From Marinobacter sp. F3R08 (lineage in GTDB: Bacteria; Pseudomonadota; Gammaproteobacteria; Pseudomonadales; Oleiphilaceae), in assembly GCF_018860425.1 (NCBI RefSeq), contig NZ_JAHKPI010000014.1:496001-560000 (forward strand): a stretch of 64,000 bases of DNA. The letters are read 5' to 3'. Numbering within the stretch: position 1 is the stretch's first letter; the number at the start of each line of letters is the position of its first letter. The notes under the pieces are model-generated. The model ran no database searches and was not told the origin of the DNA. It was given only the letters and a program-made list of their open reading frames with translations. Made by a program: the position numbers and the translations under genes. This document shows, piece by piece, positions 47,083 through 56,333 of this stretch.

Positions 47083-50000
47083 ATGGATCCGAGAGAACGT
47101 CGTAGCAGCCCCCGACAACCCATCAAGCTAGCCGCCCAGATTGATCTGGGAAACGGCGACGCCTGCCCGTGTCAGATTTCTGATTTCTGTGCGGAAGGTC
47201 TGTTCATTCGTTATTCAAGTGAAACCTCGAAGAAACTGGACAGGGCTTTTGCGTCCGGCACGCCGCCGGAGGTGGTGGTCCGTTTTCGTGGGCTGGATGG
47301 CGCTCGCCGCCATGAACTTCATGTCAACATTGTCCGGCGAATTGATGGCGCTATGGGGGTCAATTTCAGCCGGCCGAATCCGGCCGCGGTTGATGCCATC
47401 CTGCAGCAATGCGGCAGCTCACGCAGGCAGGAGCGCTCTTCCCTTCGTGCTCCGAGCGACAGGGTCCAGTTTGTCCTTCACCAGTCGGCCAAAGCGGTAA
47501 TTCAGTTCATCGAGCCATTGATGGATAGCTGCCTGGCAAAGATGATTGAAAGTTTGAAACTGGCGGCCAAAAACGCATCGAATGACCAGCAGGCCAATGA
47601 CTATATGGATGGCTCGGGTCAGATCCAGGCCCGGCAGCGGGGCCTCTGGCATCAGATGGCACAAAGTCTTGAATCGCCATTGAAACCGGCCCCCAAGGGG
47701 TTTCCCGGGGCTGAGCTGTCGGTGGTCGACAAGGGTGAGTTTGAGGATTGGCTGACCATCCGGGTGATGGTGACCAAGGCAGATACCCAGTATCGGGGAG
47801 ACTTGCTGCAGCTTAAACTTCGGTTGGATGAACTTGGCATCGCCAATGCCACGGGGCACCACAATCCCCTTGGGCCATCCCTGGTTTGTGAGGCCTTTCA
47901 TAACGGTCTCAGCCAGGTTAAAGCGTCCAGGGAGGTGGAAAAGGTTTGCCTCCGGGTCTTCGAGCAGACGGTGTTACAGCAGTTAGGTCCGCTTTATAAA
48001 GAGCTCAACGACATCCTGATTCGACATGGTGTTTTGCCGGATCTGGATCTCAGTAAATATCTGAGCGAACAGGCCGGGGCGAAATCGGAGGAAAATAAGA
48101 CGCCGGTTCAGCCAGAGCCGGTTGCCGAGAAAACTCCGGCGCCACAGCCACAGCCACAGCCACAGCCACAGCCACAGCCGAAGCCGGAACCAGAGGCGAG
48201 TGACGAGGGTGAAAGTCAGGCCCGGCCAGGTCGGAAACCCGGAATGTTGGGTGGCGAATTCCGGAGCTATGCCCAGGCGGCACAGACAGCGTTCGCAACG
48301 GTCCGCAATCTGCTTAACACACTTAGTGCCAGTCGTGTGGCGAGGGGGGATCCGGAACCTCTGCCGTTTCAGCCCAATGCCAGACCCCTGTCGTCCGGAG
48401 AGCTTCAGCGAGAATTGCAGCAGTTGCAGACGCAGCCTGTAGAGCCTGAGGACGAGCTGGCCCCTCTGAAGGAACGGGTGGTAGAGCAAGTCAAAGCAAG
48501 CGGTGATAACCGACTGGATGAAGTCCAGCAGGAAACTGTTGATGTGGTTGACCGGTTTTTCAAGTCGGTGGTCGAAAGCCCGAAACTCAGCGAGTACGCA
48601 CAGCAGTGTATGCGGCAATTGGAAGTACCGGTTTTAAAAGTCGTCATGAGAGATCCTGCATTCTTTGACGATCAGGACAGCCCGGTTCGGGGTGTTATGA
48701 ACCGCCTGGCGCAATTGGGAGTCAAAGGCGGGCGTGTCAATCCGGTGGTTCAGCGTCGGGTTGATGAGCTGGTCCAACGGATTACCACGGATTTTGAGCA
48801 GGACACCGGGGTGTTTGAGCGGGCGGTTGATGAGCTGGATACCCTGATTGATCGCCAGAATCTCGTATACCGCAGGAACGTTGAACGTGTCACGGCCGCT
48901 GCGGAAGGCGCACAGAAGGTTGCTGAATCGAAAAAGGCCGTAGCAGGAGTGCTGGATCAAAAACTTGGTGGGCGCAGAGTGCCAAAGGCGGTACTGAGCT
49001 TGCTGGATGGCGGCTGGCGGGACCTGCTCTCGTTAACCTGGATCCGGCAGGGCCCGGACAGTCAGCTCTGGCAGGACTATCTGGCAGTGATTGATTCCTT
49101 GCTGTCTTTCGCGGACGAGCCCAACGGTTCTGTCAATCTGCCGGAACTGCTGCGGGTCATTCAGGATGGCCTCTCTTCCATCTCCAGCAATCATCTCCCT
49201 TCTTCGCAGATCCGGGATGAGCTCAAGCAATTTCTGATTCGCAGCCCGGAGAACAACCCCGAGCTGGTTGAAGTGCCGCTCGAAAAGCCAGCGAAACCGG
49301 ATGCGAAGGAACGGTCTTCCCGGGAACAAAAGAGTTTGCAGCGATGGATCAACCGGGCCCAGAAACTGCGCACCGGTGATTGGCTTCGTGATCAGGACAA
49401 ACCGGACGAGCCTCAATACATCCGTCTGGTCTGGGTGGCTCGTGGATTCAGCCGTTTTGTTTTCGTGAATCATCAGGGCATGCGGGTGGTGGAGCTGGAG
49501 CTGGAGGGTCTTGCACGGCAGATGCGTAAAGGCATTATCGTTCCCGACAGTCAGTATGAACGACCTCTGGTGGATGAGAGTATTGATAGGATGGTTCGCA
49601 AGGTCTACGACCAGCTATCCTGGGCTTCTACTCATGATGAACTGACAGGCCTTCTCGGGCGTCGGGAGTTCGAGCGTATGCTGGATCAGCAGCTGGCCCG
49701 TCGTGAAGATGAACGCTCCCTGGTACGCCTGGATCTTCGTCGATTCCGGCTGTTGAACGATACCGCTGGCTACCAGGCCGGCGATGAGACGCTCAGGCAG
49801 GTTGCAGATATTCTCCGCAATCAAGTTGTTGATGGCATGCCGGTGGCCAGACTGGCGGGTAACGAGTTTGCCATGCTGGTGCCCTCCGAATGTGCCAGTG
49901 ATACGGCAAAAGGTCTTGTCAGAGCTGTGGAAGCCGCCGAGTTCAGCTTTGGTGGCCGGGACTACAAGCTGTCTGCCAGTGCCGGTATTGTCCCCACATT

Positions 50001-50880
50001 GCCGGCACTGGCCAGTGCAGAACGTTGGTTGCGGGCCTCTGAACAGGCGCTGTCTGCGTCCAGGAAACTGGGGCATGGGAGGGTTTCTGAGTATGCTCTG
50101 GGTTCCGAAGATCAGGCCCGGCAGGAGCAGATTGCGGCCAAGGTTGCCAGCCTCAGCGATCTGAATGAAGAGCGCATGTTACTGCGCTGTCAGAAGATCA
50201 TACCTCTGCACGCGAAGGCCTCCATGGCGGCGCAATATGAGGTGCTGATCAGCATGTACGATGACGACGGCAACCTCATTACCGGTCTTGATTTTGTCCG
50301 CATGGCAGAACGTTATGATCGCATGCAGGCGGTGGATCGCTGGGTCGTAGGCCATATGCTGGACTGGCTCAGGGAGCAGGCGCCAGACCCAAGGCACTTC
50401 GGTGGTGTGTGTATCAACCTGTCCGGCTACTCTATGAACGACGAATCGCTGCTGGAGTTCATTTACGAGAAGCTCAGTGAGAAGGATGCGCCTATCGAGA
50501 GATTGTGGTTTGAGATTACTGAAGCCTCAGCGATCAACGACGTTCAGTCGGTAGCGGATTTTATTGTCGAGATGAAAGAGCTTGGCTGCCGTTTCTGTCT
50601 GGGCAATTTTGGCAGCGGTCCCAGTTCATTTGAGTTTATGCGCTCGTTGCCGGTGGATCTGATCAAGATTGACGGTACCTTTATCGGCCAGTTAACGACC
50701 AGCGAGACAGATCGTGCGATGGTTCGGTCCATGGTGGATATGGCTCATTACATGAATCGGGAAGTCATTGCGTCCCAGGTGGAATCCCGGGATGTTCTGG
50801 ATATGCTCCGGCAACTGGGTGTTGACTACGGCCAGGGCTTCGTTGTCGAAAAACCCCGTTTGCTCGACAGCCTCATTTGA
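47083..50880 (+). CDS. PilZ-DUF1631-GGDEF-EAL protein with degenerate catalytic motifs
   Basis: A 1265-residue cytoplasmic signalling protein. Order: PilZ-like domain (1-110; RRSSPRQP and DFCAEG, where the usual Ser is Cys), DUF1631 region (about 130-830) interrupted by a Gln-Pro repeat near 353-366, GGDEF (about 845-1010) and EAL (about 1030-1265). The cyclase motif is AGNEF, the EAL motif is EVL, and DDFG is GNFG, so both enzymes are probably inactive. It most likely binds cyclic-di-GMP as an effector, as FimX does. ATG at 47041 is an alternative start. Confidence 0.88.
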   Translation: MDPRERRSSPRQPIKLAAQIDLGNGDACPCQISDFCAEGLFIRYSSETSKKLDRAFASGTPPEVVVRFRGLDGARRHELHVNIVRRIDGAMGVNFSRPNPAAVDAILQQCGSSRRQERSSLRAPSDRVQFVLHQSAKAVIQFIEPLMDSCLAKMIESLKLAAKNASNDQQANDYMDGSGQIQARQRGLWHQMAQSLESPLKPAPKGFPGAELSVVDKGEFEDWLTIRVMVTKADTQYRGDLLQLKLRLDELGIANATGHHNPLGPSLVCEAFHNGLSQVKASREVEKVCLRVFEQTVLQQLGPLYKELNDILIRHGVLPDLDLSKYLSEQAGAKSEENKTPVQPEPVAEKTPAPQPQPQPQPQPQPKPEPEASDEGESQARPGRKPGMLGGEFRSYAQAAQTAFATVRNLLNTLSASRVARGDPEPLPFQPNARPLSSGELQRELQQLQTQPVEPEDELAPLKERVVEQVKASGDNRLDEVQQETVDVVDRFFKSVVESPKLSEYAQQCMRQLEVPVLKVVMRDPAFFDDQDSPVRGVMNRLAQLGVKGGRVNPVVQRRVDELVQRITTDFEQDTGVFERAVDELDTLIDRQNLVYRRNVERVTAAAEGAQKVAESKKAVAGVLDQKLGGRRVPKAVLSLLDGGWRDLLSLTWIRQGPDSQLWQDYLAVIDSLLSFADEPNGSVNLPELLRVIQDGLSSISSNHLPSSQIRDELKQFLIRSPENNPELVEVPLEKPAKPDAKERSSREQKSLQRWINRAQKLRTGDWLRDQDKPDEPQYIRLVWVARGFSRFVFVNHQGMRVVELELEGLARQMRKGIIVPDSQYERPLVDESIDRMVRKVYDQLSWASTHDELTGLLGRREFERMLDQQLARREDERSLVRLDLRRFRLLNDTAGYQAGDETLRQVADILRNQVVDGMPVARLAGNEFAMLVPSECASDTAKGLVRAVEAAEFSFGGRDYKLSASAGIVPTLPALASAERWLRASEQALSASRKLGHGRVSEYALGSEDQARQEQIAAKVASLSDLNEERMLLRCQKIIPLHAKASMAAQYEVLISMYDDDGNLITGLDFVRMAERYDRMQAVDRWVVGHMLDWLREQAPDPRHFGGVCINLSGYSMNDESLLEFIYEKLSEKDAPIERLWFEITEASAINDVQSVADFIVEMKELGCRFCLGNFGSGPSSFEFMRSLPVDLIKIDGTFIGQLTTSETDRAMVRSMVDMAHYMNREVIASQVESRDVLDMLRQLGVDYGQGFVVEKPRLLDSLI
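48142..48177 (+). repeat. Six tandem copies of CCACAG encoding a Pro-Gln linker
   Basis: Thirty-six bases of perfect hexamer repeat inside the large cyclic-di-GMP gene. Copy-number change would keep the frame and alter linker length only. Confidence 0.95.
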
Positions 50881-50898
50881 TTCCGGCACTCTTCTGAC

Positions 50899-51765
50899 AT
50901 GTCACAACGCCATCCGATTATCGCGGTTACCGGTTCATCCGGCGCAGGGACCACTACCACCGGCCAGATCTTTAGTCGGATGTTCGCCAGTGAAGGGCTG
51001 AATGCCGCGGTAGTCAGTGGTGACAGTTTTCATCGATACAACCGGGAACAGATGGCACGACTGGCCGCCAAAGGCCAGTTCGGTGAGCGTAACCACTTTG
51101 CCTTGGCCGCCAATCACATCGACAAGCTGGAAGCGCTTTTCTACGATTACGGGCACACGGGTAACGGCCGGTACCGGCAATATGTTCACGATGAGGATCG
51201 TAAGCTGGTGGAAGCCGGGCACAAGCCGGGAACTTTCACGCCCTGGGGAGCCTTGCCTGCCGATACGGATTTGCTCTTCTATGAGGGCTTGCATGGGGGT
51301 GTCATCAGCGAAACCTGCAACCTTGCCCAATATGTTGATCTGCTCATCGGGGTGGTGCCGATTGTGAACCTCGAGTGGATCCAGAAGATCCATCGGGACA
51401 CCCACAAACGGGGGTACAGCCAGGACGCGGTGGTTGAAACCATCATCAACCGCATGGACGACTACGTTCACGATATCGTGCCCCAGTTTTCCCACACCCA
51501 CATCAATTTTCAGCGGATTCCGCTGGTCGATACCTCCAATCCCTTTGTTGTCCGGGATGTGCCCACCGAAGATGAGAGCATGCTGGTTATCCGGTTCAGG
51601 GATTCCTCGGAAGTCGACTTTCCTTACCTTCTGCAGGTGATTTCCGGAAGCAGCTTGTCACGGCATGACACTCTGGTGATACCCGGTACAAAAATGCCGC
51701 TGGCCATGGATCTGATCGTCAGACCCATGGTGCAGCGGCTGATTGCGAGAAAGCCATTCGCCTGA
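50899..51765 (+). CDS. prkB: Phosphoribulokinase-family protein PrkB
   Basis: P-loop kinase of 288 residues. Walker A is TGSSGAGTTTTGQ (11-23). Family segments SGDSFHRYNREQM, NHFALAANHIDKLE, TPWGALPADTDLLFYEGLHGG and DYVHDIVPQFSHTHINFQRI are present. Despite similarity to Calvin-cycle phosphoribulokinase, the role in non-autotrophic gammaproteobacteria is not settled, and no Rubisco gene is nearby. It begins 18 bases after the large cyclic-di-GMP gene. Confidence 0.9.
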   Translation: MSQRHPIIAVTGSSGAGTTTTGQIFSRMFASEGLNAAVVSGDSFHRYNREQMARLAAKGQFGERNHFALAANHIDKLEALFYDYGHTGNGRYRQYVHDEDRKLVEAGHKPGTFTPWGALPADTDLLFYEGLHGGVISETCNLAQYVDLLIGVVPIVNLEWIQKIHRDTHKRGYSQDAVVETIINRMDDYVHDIVPQFSHTHINFQRIPLVDTSNPFVVRDVPTEDESMLVIRFRDSSEVDFPYLLQVISGSSLSRHDTLVIPGTKMPLAMDLIVRPMVQRLIARKPFA

Positions 51766-51778
51766 CCGGTTTCAGATT

Positions 51779-52627
51779 TCAGGCGGTCAGTCGGCCGTCA
51801 CGGTAGTCCTGTAGAGTCTGTTCGATTTCTTCCCGGCTGTTCATCACAAACGGACCGTACTGGACAATCGGTTCCCCGATAGGCCTGCCGGCAATCAACA
51901 GCAGGCGCGCACCGGCCTTGCCGGAGTTCACACTAATCTGGTCGCCGTCATTGGCCAGAATGTTAGCGGCGCTGAGCTGTAGTTCAGTGTCGCCAAGTCG
52001 GGCGCTGCCCTCGTACAGATAGAGCATGGCGTTATGGCCCTCGGGCACAGGCAGCGCGAGCCTGCTGAACGGCTTCAGATGGATATCTGCGTAGACCGGT
52101 TGAGTGCTTCGGTCTGGCATGGGTCCTTCATGGGACTGGCCGTCCACGACGACCGTCCCGGCGATCAGCTTGATTTTGCTGCCCTCGACGGCAATCTCCG
52201 GGATTTCTTCAGGCTGGATGTCCTGATAACCCGCTTCACCCATCTTTTCTGCCGCGGGCAGATTGAGCCATAGCTGGAAGCCCCGCATCATCCCTTTTTC
52301 CTGCTGGGGCATCTCTGAGTGAATGATGCCGCGCCCGGCGGTCATCCACTGTACCCCGCCGTTACGCAGATCGCCCCGGTTGCCCAGATGATCCTCATGC
52401 AGCATGTGGCCATCGATCATGTAGGTCAGGGTTTCGAAACCCCTATGCGGGTGTGCCGGAAAACCAGCGATGTAGTCGGCGGCCTCGGCCGAACCGAATT
52501 CGTCCAGCATCAGGAACGGGTCCAGGCGAATACTCTGTCGCTGTCCGATGGAACGCTTGATACGCACGCCGGCACCGTCAGAGGTTTCCAGGGTGGGAAT
52601 GATGTGTTGCAGGGAACGCAGGGTCAT
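51779..52627 (-). CDS. Pirin-family protein
   Basis: Bicupin iron protein of 282 residues. The metal-site motif is FPAHPHRGFETLTY (about 55-68), followed by GGVQWMTAGRGIIHSEM, giving the usual three His and one Glu. The C-terminal cupin half has LYLYEGSARLG. Members include quercetinases and transcription cofactors; which applies here cannot be told. It lies convergent to prkB. Confidence 0.92.
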   Translation of the reverse strand: MTLRSLQHIIPTLETSDGAGVRIKRSIGQRQSIRLDPFLMLDEFGSAEAADYIAGFPAHPHRGFETLTYMIDGHMLHEDHLGNRGDLRNGGVQWMTAGRGIIHSEMPQQEKGMMRGFQLWLNLPAAEKMGEAGYQDIQPEEIPEIAVEGSKIKLIAGTVVVDGQSHEGPMPDRSTQPVYADIHLKPFSRLALPVPEGHNAMLYLYEGSARLGDTELQLSAANILANDGDQISVNSGKAGARLLLIAGRPIGEPIVQYGPFVMNSREEIEQTLQDYRDGRLTA

Positions 52628-52711
52628 GATGTCCTCCTCTCGATTGGTCCTGACTCTATTTAAGCGGGATGAGAGGAGAGAATAAAACGCAGAAATCTGC
52701 GGAGGGGCATC

Positions 52712-52756
52712 AAAAAAACTGATGAACCGGAGGCACTCTGTTTCAGGTGCCTCCGG
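52712..52756 (-). terminator. Terminator after speD
   Basis: CCGGAGGCAC (52727-52736) pairs perfectly with GTGCCTCCGG (52747-52756). Reading from speD, the stem is followed after eight bases by seven T (52718-52712). The late T run makes efficiency uncertain. Confidence 0.6.
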
Positions 52757-52762
52757 GTGCCA

Positions 52763-53557
52763 TTACTCTACGTTGCGGGAGTAGAAAATTTCCAGCATCT
52801 CCCGGCGCAAGCGATCTTCAATGGATTGTGCTTCTGTGGGATCCAGGTCACTGGCGTTCACTCCGAACACATAGTTGTCGAGTTTGAAGTTCTTCAGCAT
52901 CATCTTGGTGTGGAACAGATTTTCCTGATACACGTTGACATCGATCATCTGATAGGCGTTCTGGGTGTCTTCGGTCAGATAGTTCTGAATCGAATTGATG
53001 TCGTGATCAATGTAGTGCTTGGTTCCGTCCACGTCCCGGGTAAATCCGCGCACCCGGTAATCCACGGTCACCACATCGGAATCAAAGCTGTGGATCAGGT
53101 AGTTCAACACTTTCAGTGGAGAGATCAGTCCACAGGTTGATACATCGATGTCGGCCCGGAATGTGCTCACGCCGTCGTGTGGGTGGCTCTCCGGATAGGT
53201 GTGTACAGTTACGTGGCTCTTGTCCAGGTGCGCGACGATGGTATCTGGCAACGGACCCGGCGATTCTTCGTTGTCGGGTTCTTCTCCGTTGGTGAGCTCA
53301 TGCTCGGCAATCAGCATGGTGACGGAGGCGCCATGGGGCTCGTAATCCTGCCGAGCGATGTTCAGAACGTTGGCACCGATGATCTTGACGACGTCCGTCA
53401 GGATCTGGGTCAGCCGCTCGGCGTTGTACATCTCATCGATGTAATCGATGTAGGCCTCGCGTTGTTCTTCGGTCTGCGCATAACAGATGTCGTAGATGTT
53501 AAAGCTCAGGGATTTGGTCAGGTTGTTGAAACCATGCAGCTGGAGTTTTGATTCCAT
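52763..53557 (-). CDS. speD: S-adenosylmethionine decarboxylase
   Basis: Makes the aminopropyl donor for spermidine. It has 264 residues, the length of the large E. coli-type enzyme. The self-cleavage site is [14 protein letters not shown], with K113-S114; Ser114 becomes the pyruvoyl group. [17 protein letters not shown] follows. GGAGGGG precedes the ATG. The leader contains a hairpin (53592-53616). It is next to an OsmC gene and vfr, as in Pseudomonas. Confidence 0.97.
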   Translation of the reverse strand: MESKLQLHGFNNLTKSLSFNIYDICYAQTEEQREAYIDYIDEMYNAERLTQILTDVVKIIGANVLNIARQDYEPHGASVTMLIAEHELTNGEEPDNEESPGPLPDTIVAHLDKSHVTVHTYPESHPHDGVSTFRADIDVSTCGLISPLKVLNYLIHSFDSDVVTVDYRVRGFTRDVDGTKHYIDHDINSIQNYLTEDTQNAYQMIDVNVYQENLFHTKMMLKNFKLDNYVFGVNASDLDPTEAQSIEDRLRREMLEIFYSRNVE

Positions 53558-53591
53558 GCTCAGCCCCTCCGGATCTTGGAGATGAATGACT

Positions 53592-53616
53592 GCAGAGTCG
53601 CGTTTATGCGCTCTGC
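53592..53616 (-). promoter_or_regulatory. Hairpin in the speD leader
   Basis: GCAGAG and CTCTGC arms with an inner CGC/GCG stem, a one-base bulge and a six-base loop, about 35 bases upstream of speD. It could affect translation; no known riboswitch is recognised. Confidence 0.45.
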
Positions 53617-53808
53617 CAAGGCCGCCACCGACTACTGACCGGGTTGTTCACCTTTTGCGCAGACCGGCGGAGAGGGTGCGTATTATGCACACCGCAAGTG
53701 ACGTTGGATAGTATTTGCACTGACATTTTAGCATCCGTGATTTCCCCTGCGTGGGACCTCGCGGATTGGGCGTCGGAAAGGCTCCGGTCGCCCCTGGCAA
53801 GCTTGTCC

Positions 53809-54228
53809 CTATGCCTCTTGAAGCTCATAGCTGTGGCTGATTTCCACACCGGCCTGTTCCAGCATGATTGACGCGGAACAGTATTTCTCTGCCGATAGAC
53901 TCACGGCTCGTTTAACCAGACTTTCTTTGAGCTGGTTCCCGGTGACTACGAAATGCAGATGGATTCGGGTGAATACGGCCGGTACGGCATCAGCCCGCTC
54001 TGCTTCAAGCTCGGCATGGCACGCGGTCACGTCCTGCCGGCTTTTTTTCAGGATGCTCATGACATCGAAGGAAGAGCAGCCCCCGAGTCCCATAAGCAGC
54101 ATCTCCATCGGCCGGGGGCCCAGATTCTCGCCACCATGGTCGGGTGGTCCATCGAGCTGGACGCTGTGTCCGCTGCCACTGGTGACTTTGAAACTGGCAT
54201 TGCCGGTCCAGTCTACGATTGCTTTCAT
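53809..54228 (-). CDS. OsmC/YhfA-family protein
   Basis: A 139-residue OsmC-fold protein. The paired redox cysteines of the family are in GLGGCSSFDV (about 53) and EKYCSASI (about 117). NLGPRPMEMLLMGLGGC is the characteristic helix. OsmC/Ohr proteins reduce organic peroxides; the YhfA branch is less well defined. The ATG at 54228 has GGAG upstream. The family member yhfA also lies beside crp in E. coli, matching its position next to vfr here. Confidence 0.9.
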   Translation of the reverse strand: MKAIVDWTGNASFKVTSGSGHSVQLDGPPDHGGENLGPRPMEMLLMGLGGCSSFDVMSILKKSRQDVTACHAELEAERADAVPAVFTRIHLHFVVTGNQLKESLVKRAVSLSAEKYCSASIMLEQAGVEISHSYELQEA

Positions 54229-54364
54229 TGGGGCTTCTCCCTTGTGATTGCGCAGGGCCATAGACAACTGCCGCCCTGATAAAGACGATATCAGGTGCGG
54301 ATGCTAGCACAACCGACGGCATCAGGCAGGCTGATCACAGATACATGTTGTATACTCTTTCCGG

Positions 54365-54393
54365 TTGCCCGTAACAGACCTTCTTGCTATAAG
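54365..54393 (+). promoter_or_regulatory. Sigma-70 promoter of vfr
   Basis: TTGCCC (54365-54370), a 17-base spacer and TATAAG (54388-54393). The inverted repeat TGCAGA-GT-TCTGCA (54395-54408) overlaps the expected start of transcription. Confidence 0.65.
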
Positions 54394-54493
54394 TTGCAGA
54401 GTTCTGCAGGAAAAAAGCACGAATCCGCATGGAAAGCAGGGTGCATAACAAACATTGGAACACGCCAGTATCTGAGGAGGCACGACTCGCATT

Positions 54494-55135
54494 ATGGCCA
54501 CTATCGTCAAACCGGTTGAGCAGAGAACCAAACATCTCGACTATTTCCTTTCGCAGTGTCATCGCCGCCGTTACCCCGCCAAGAGTACGATCATCTATGC
54601 CGGTGACAAGAGCGACTCTCTGTTCTACATCGTTAAAGGCTCTGTAACCGTCATCATTGAGGACGACGACGGTCGAGAGATGATCATGGCCTACCTGAAC
54701 GCCGGTGACTTCTTCGGTGAAATGGGGCTGTTCGACAATATGGATTCCCGCAGTGCCTGGGTGAAGGCCAAAACTGAGTGCGAAGTAGCGGAAATCAGTT
54801 ACACCAAATTCCGTGAAATTGCCCAGCAGGACCCGAGGGTTCTGTACTTTATTGGCGAACAGATGGCTTCCAGGCTGCGCCAGACCACCCGGAAGGTGGG
54901 TGACCTTGCGTTTCTGGATGTGACGGGGCGTGTTGCCCGTACCTTGCTGGATCTGTGTAAGGAACCGGATGCAATGACTCATCCAGATGGCATGCAGATC
55001 AAGATCACTCGCCAGGAAATCGGTCGTATCGTCGGCTGCTCCCGGGAGATGGTCGGACGGGTACTGAAAACGCTGGAAGATCAGGGGTTAGTCCGGGTCA
55101 AAGGCAAGACCATGGTGGTCTACGGAACCCGTTAG
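54494..55135 (+). CDS. vfr: cAMP-responsive transcription factor Vfr/CRP
   Basis: Global regulator that binds cAMP and then DNA. It has 213 residues. The cyclic-nucleotide domain (20-130) has the phosphate-binding cassette [19 protein letters not shown] with Glu, Arg and Ser. The helix-turn-helix is [22 protein letters not shown] (about 170-190), nearly that of Vfr/CRP. It is divergent from the OsmC gene and ends at a strong terminator. Confidence 0.96.
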   Translation: MATIVKPVEQRTKHLDYFLSQCHRRRYPAKSTIIYAGDKSDSLFYIVKGSVTVIIEDDDGREMIMAYLNAGDFFGEMGLFDNMDSRSAWVKAKTECEVAEISYTKFREIAQQDPRVLYFIGEQMASRLRQTTRKVGDLAFLDVTGRVARTLLDLCKEPDAMTHPDGMQIKITRQEIGRIVGCSREMVGRVLKTLEDQGLVRVKGKTMVVYGTR

Positions 55136-55158
55136 GTCCTGCTGAGTACTCTTGTTCC

Positions 55159-55187
55159 AAAAGGCCGCTTTCAACAGCGGCCTTTTT
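55159..55187 (+). terminator. Terminator after vfr
   Basis: GGCCGCT (55163-55169) and AGCGGCC (55176-55182) with a six-base loop, four A before and five T after. Confidence 0.9.
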
Positions 55188-55250
55188 GTTTAAGACATGT
55201 GCGTTGATAACGCCGGGTACCCTGCTCGGGAGATTGCAGGGCTGATGGTG

Positions 55251-56333
55251 TCATGCAATCAGGGCGACGGATTTTATCTGCATCCAGACTTTGATTCCAG
55301 GCTCCAGTCCAAGCTGGGCGACGGCTCGACTGGTCAGCCTTGACAGGAGTGGCGTCGGCCCTGCCATGAGCCTCACCAGGCTGATGCCTGGCGCCACATC
55401 CGGGTCAATCTGATCAATGACGGCTGGCAACAGGTTCTGGATACTCTGGTTGGAATTTTCGGTCAGCGCCAGACTGACGTCCCGGGCCAGCACCCTTACC
55501 CGAGCCCGGTCTCCCGATTTCAGCTGGTGATCGTTTCGGAGCCAGAGCTGGCCGCCATCGAACCGGAACAGCGCCAGATGCCAGTGCTCGTCAAGATCGA
55601 TAATCCGGCCTTCCAGCAAGGCGCCGGCGTCGTCCTGAATGCGGAACGGATTGTCGGTGCCGGCCAGGGTTTCGCGCAATGGCCCCTGCGCGACCACGCG
55701 CCCGTCCTCCAGCATCACAATATGATCCGCCAGTCGTGCAACTTCGGCCGTTGAATGGGATACGTAAATGATCGGAATGGCCAGCGTGTCGCGCAGTCGT
55801 TCGAGATAGGGAAGGATTTCCCGTTTGCTGTTCAGATCCAGAGCCGATAAAGGTTCATCCATCAGGAGCAAGCGTGGACTGGTCAGCAGAGCCCGGGCGA
55901 TGGCAACCCGTTGACGTTCGCCACCGGAGAGGCCCGCAGGCATACGGCCCAGGTGTGACTCCAGACCCAGCCAGCGCACGGCATCGTCGAATTGAATCTG
56001 TCGGTCACCGGCCGAAATGCGGTGGTACCCGAATTCCAGGTTCTTTCGTACGTTCAGATGTGGGAACAGGTGGGTTTCCTGAAACACATAGGCCAGGGAC
56101 CGTTTGTGGGTTGGCAGGATGAACGTTTCAGTCTGCCAGGGCTCGCCAAGAACCGTCATCGTTCCAGGAGCGCTTTGCAGGCCAGCGATGCACCTGAGTA
56201 GCGTGGATTTGCCGCAGCCGGAATGACCGAACAGGGCTGTGATGCCGGTGCCGGGCAGAGTCAGGTCAACGTCGAGACTGAAATCGGGAAACGCGCACTG
56301 GAAGCGGGCGCAGATAGCACGGCTGTCGGTCAC
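55251..56333 (-). CDS. modC: Molybdate ABC transporter ATPase ModC
   Basis: ATPase of the molybdate importer, 360 residues. Walker A GHSGCGKST, Q-loop AYVFQE, signature LSGGERQR and Walker B LLLMDEPLSALD. The C-terminal 70 residues (about 290-360) are the mop-like molybdate-binding domain (ARVRVLARDVSLA). The start is GTG at 56333, overlapping the modB stop by four bases, which implies translational coupling. Confidence 0.96.
   Translation of the reverse strand: MTDSRAICARFQCAFPDFSLDVDLTLPGTGITALFGHSGCGKSTLLRCIAGLQSAPGTMTVLGEPWQTETFILPTHKRSLAYVFQETHLFPHLNVRKNLEFGYHRISAGDRQIQFDDAVRWLGLESHLGRMPAGLSGGERQRVAIARALLTSPRLLLMDEPLSALDLNSKREILPYLERLRDTLAIPIIYVSHSTAEVARLADHIVMLEDGRVVAQGPLRETLAGTDNPFRIQDDAGALLEGRIIDLDEHWHLALFRFDGGQLWLRNDHQLKSGDRARVRVLARDVSLALTENSNQSIQNLLPAVIDQIDPDVAPGISLVRLMAGPTPLLSRLTSRAVAQLGLEPGIKVWMQIKSVALIA

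Noticed and set aside
54240..54262. TTGTGA near the OsmC start as a CRP site for vfr autoregulation
   Set aside because: Only one half of the TGTGA-N6-TCACA palindrome is present.
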